In this document: positions 13,604 to 13,889 of the stretch, piece after piece
Layout of the letters: each line of letters starts with the position of its first letter
Position numbering within the stretch: position 1 is the stretch's first letter
NCBI GenBank assembly: GCA_019113455.1
Contig: DXHG01000124.1
Location: 1-13,889, forward strand
Length of the DNA: 13,889 nt
Direction: 5' to 3'
Origin: Candidatus Treponema faecavium
Lineage (GTDB): Bacteria; Spirochaetota; Spirochaetia; Treponematales; Treponemataceae
Translations under genes and position numbers: made by a program
The notes under the pieces: model-generated
Seen by the model: the letters and a program-made list of their open reading frames with translations, nothing else
What the model was told of the DNA's origin: nothing
The model's database searches: none

Positions 13604-13693
13604 ATCTGCGGGGGAACTCTCATTGGCATTTATGTCCGCCGGCGGCATGGCGGCGCGCATCGCGTGCGGAAAACGCCATGAGGAAAATAGCTC
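13604..13693. other. GC-rich intergenic stretch without a gene
   Basis: This is part of the 472-bp gene-free region upstream of flaB. It contains the perfect palindrome CCGCCGGCGG (13636-13645) and a 6-bp inverted repeat ATGGCG/CGCCAT (13647-13652 and 13674-13679). No reading frame, promoter or RNA gene could be supported here. Confidence 0.4.
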
Positions 13694-13889
13694 TGCGCCG
13701 TTTATCCGGCGGGAGATTTGCCGATGGCTAAATTTTATTTTGCCGTTTATCCGGTACGAAATTTGCCGTCGGCCAGCGAGACACTTGCCGTCGGCAAACT
13801 TTTACTTTGCCGACGGCAAACTAAAAATTTGCAATCGGCAAGTGCGCCGCTGGCCATCGGCAAAATTCATGTCTGATAAACGGCAAAAT
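13694..13889. repeat. Tandem array of 15-bp near-palindromes, 22-23 bp period, within a large inverted repeat
   Basis: Units begin at about 13694, 13717, 13739, 13762, 13784, 13806, 13828, 13850 and 13873, each a variant of TTTGCCGNCGGCAAA plus 7-8 bp of AT-rich or variable spacer. The unit at 13806-13820 is a perfect inverted repeat around its central base. Units left of it tend to keep the left arm and units right of it the right arm. The whole array is an imperfect inverted repeat centred at 13813: 13737-13751 is the exact reverse complement of 13875-13889. A 45-bp higher-order direct repeat is also visible (13697-13728 versus 13742-13773, 26 of 32 bases equal). The array continues past the window edge. 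Its function is unknown. Confidence 0.8.

Noticed and set aside
13694..13889. CRISPR array or integron attC sites at the right edge
   Set aside because: Repeats are 15 bp and degenerate with 7-8 bp spacers, far from CRISPR dimensions, and no cas gene is near. The attC core sites (GTTRRRY/RYYYAAC) are not present in the expected positions.
13717..13889. Repeat cores GCCGAT/GCCGTC read as a cluster of sigma-28 -10 elements
   Set aside because: The motif resembles the -10, but TAAA is not found at the required spacing and the symmetry of each unit is better explained as palindrome arms.
1..13889. tRNA, rRNA, insertion sequence, prophage or defence genes
   Set aside because: No cloverleaf-like or rRNA segments, transposase motifs or phage genes were recognised; apart from the right-edge repeat, the window is core chromosome.

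Overview
This 13.9 kb window is almost certainly chromosomal DNA from a spirochete of the genus Treponema. The evidence is two FlaB-type periplasmic flagellin genes in tandem followed by flaG and fliD, an NtrB/NtrC-like (AtoS/AtoC-type) two-component pair behind murG, cvpA and a DNA polymerase III delta' gene, a roughly balanced base composition, and dense gene packing with many 1-4 bp overlaps. From memory, both gene blocks resemble blocks in T. pallidum, but there they lie far apart, so the join near base 5617 looks like a rearrangement relative to that species. I could not run a search to confirm this or to name the species.

Left arm (1-5617, + strand): a tightly coupled run of murG (5' end cut off by the window), cvpA, the delta' clamp-loader subunit, a soluble PAS/histidine kinase, a sigma-54-dependent response regulator and a small protein ending in a J-like domain with an HPD motif. 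Spacing ranges from a 16 bp overlap to a 14 bp gap, so this is probably one transcription unit.

Middle and right (5614-13417, - strand, read right to left): flaB (286 aa), flaB (303 aa, with an Ala-rich insert), flaG, fliD, a 200-aa unknown, a membrane-anchored PilZ protein, a 90-aa unknown, tsaE and tsaB. From flaG to tsaB the genes overlap or are at most 30 bp apart. Flagellar filament cap assembly, probable c-di-GMP sensing and the tRNA t6A-modification factors TsaE/TsaB therefore seem to share one operon. The two arms converge with a 3 bp overlap of stop codons and no room for a terminator.

Regulation is most legible around the flagellins. Each flaB has a sigma-28-like promoter with a 16-bp spacer and a GCCGAT core. 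Each also has a leader in which a small hairpin puts a GGA in its loop about 12-14 nt ahead of a Shine-Dalgarno that itself contains ANGGA, the arrangement expected of CsrA-controlled flagellin mRNAs. The promoter of the second flaB overlaps the terminator of the first. A strong intrinsic terminator sits between the second flaB and flaG and may throttle expression of the downstream operon.

The last ~200 bp, upstream of the first flaB, hold an array of 15-bp near-palindromes (core TTTGCCGNCGGCAAA) repeated every 22-23 bp. The array as a whole is also a large imperfect inverted repeat centred near 13813 and runs off the window. This is the least explained element here.
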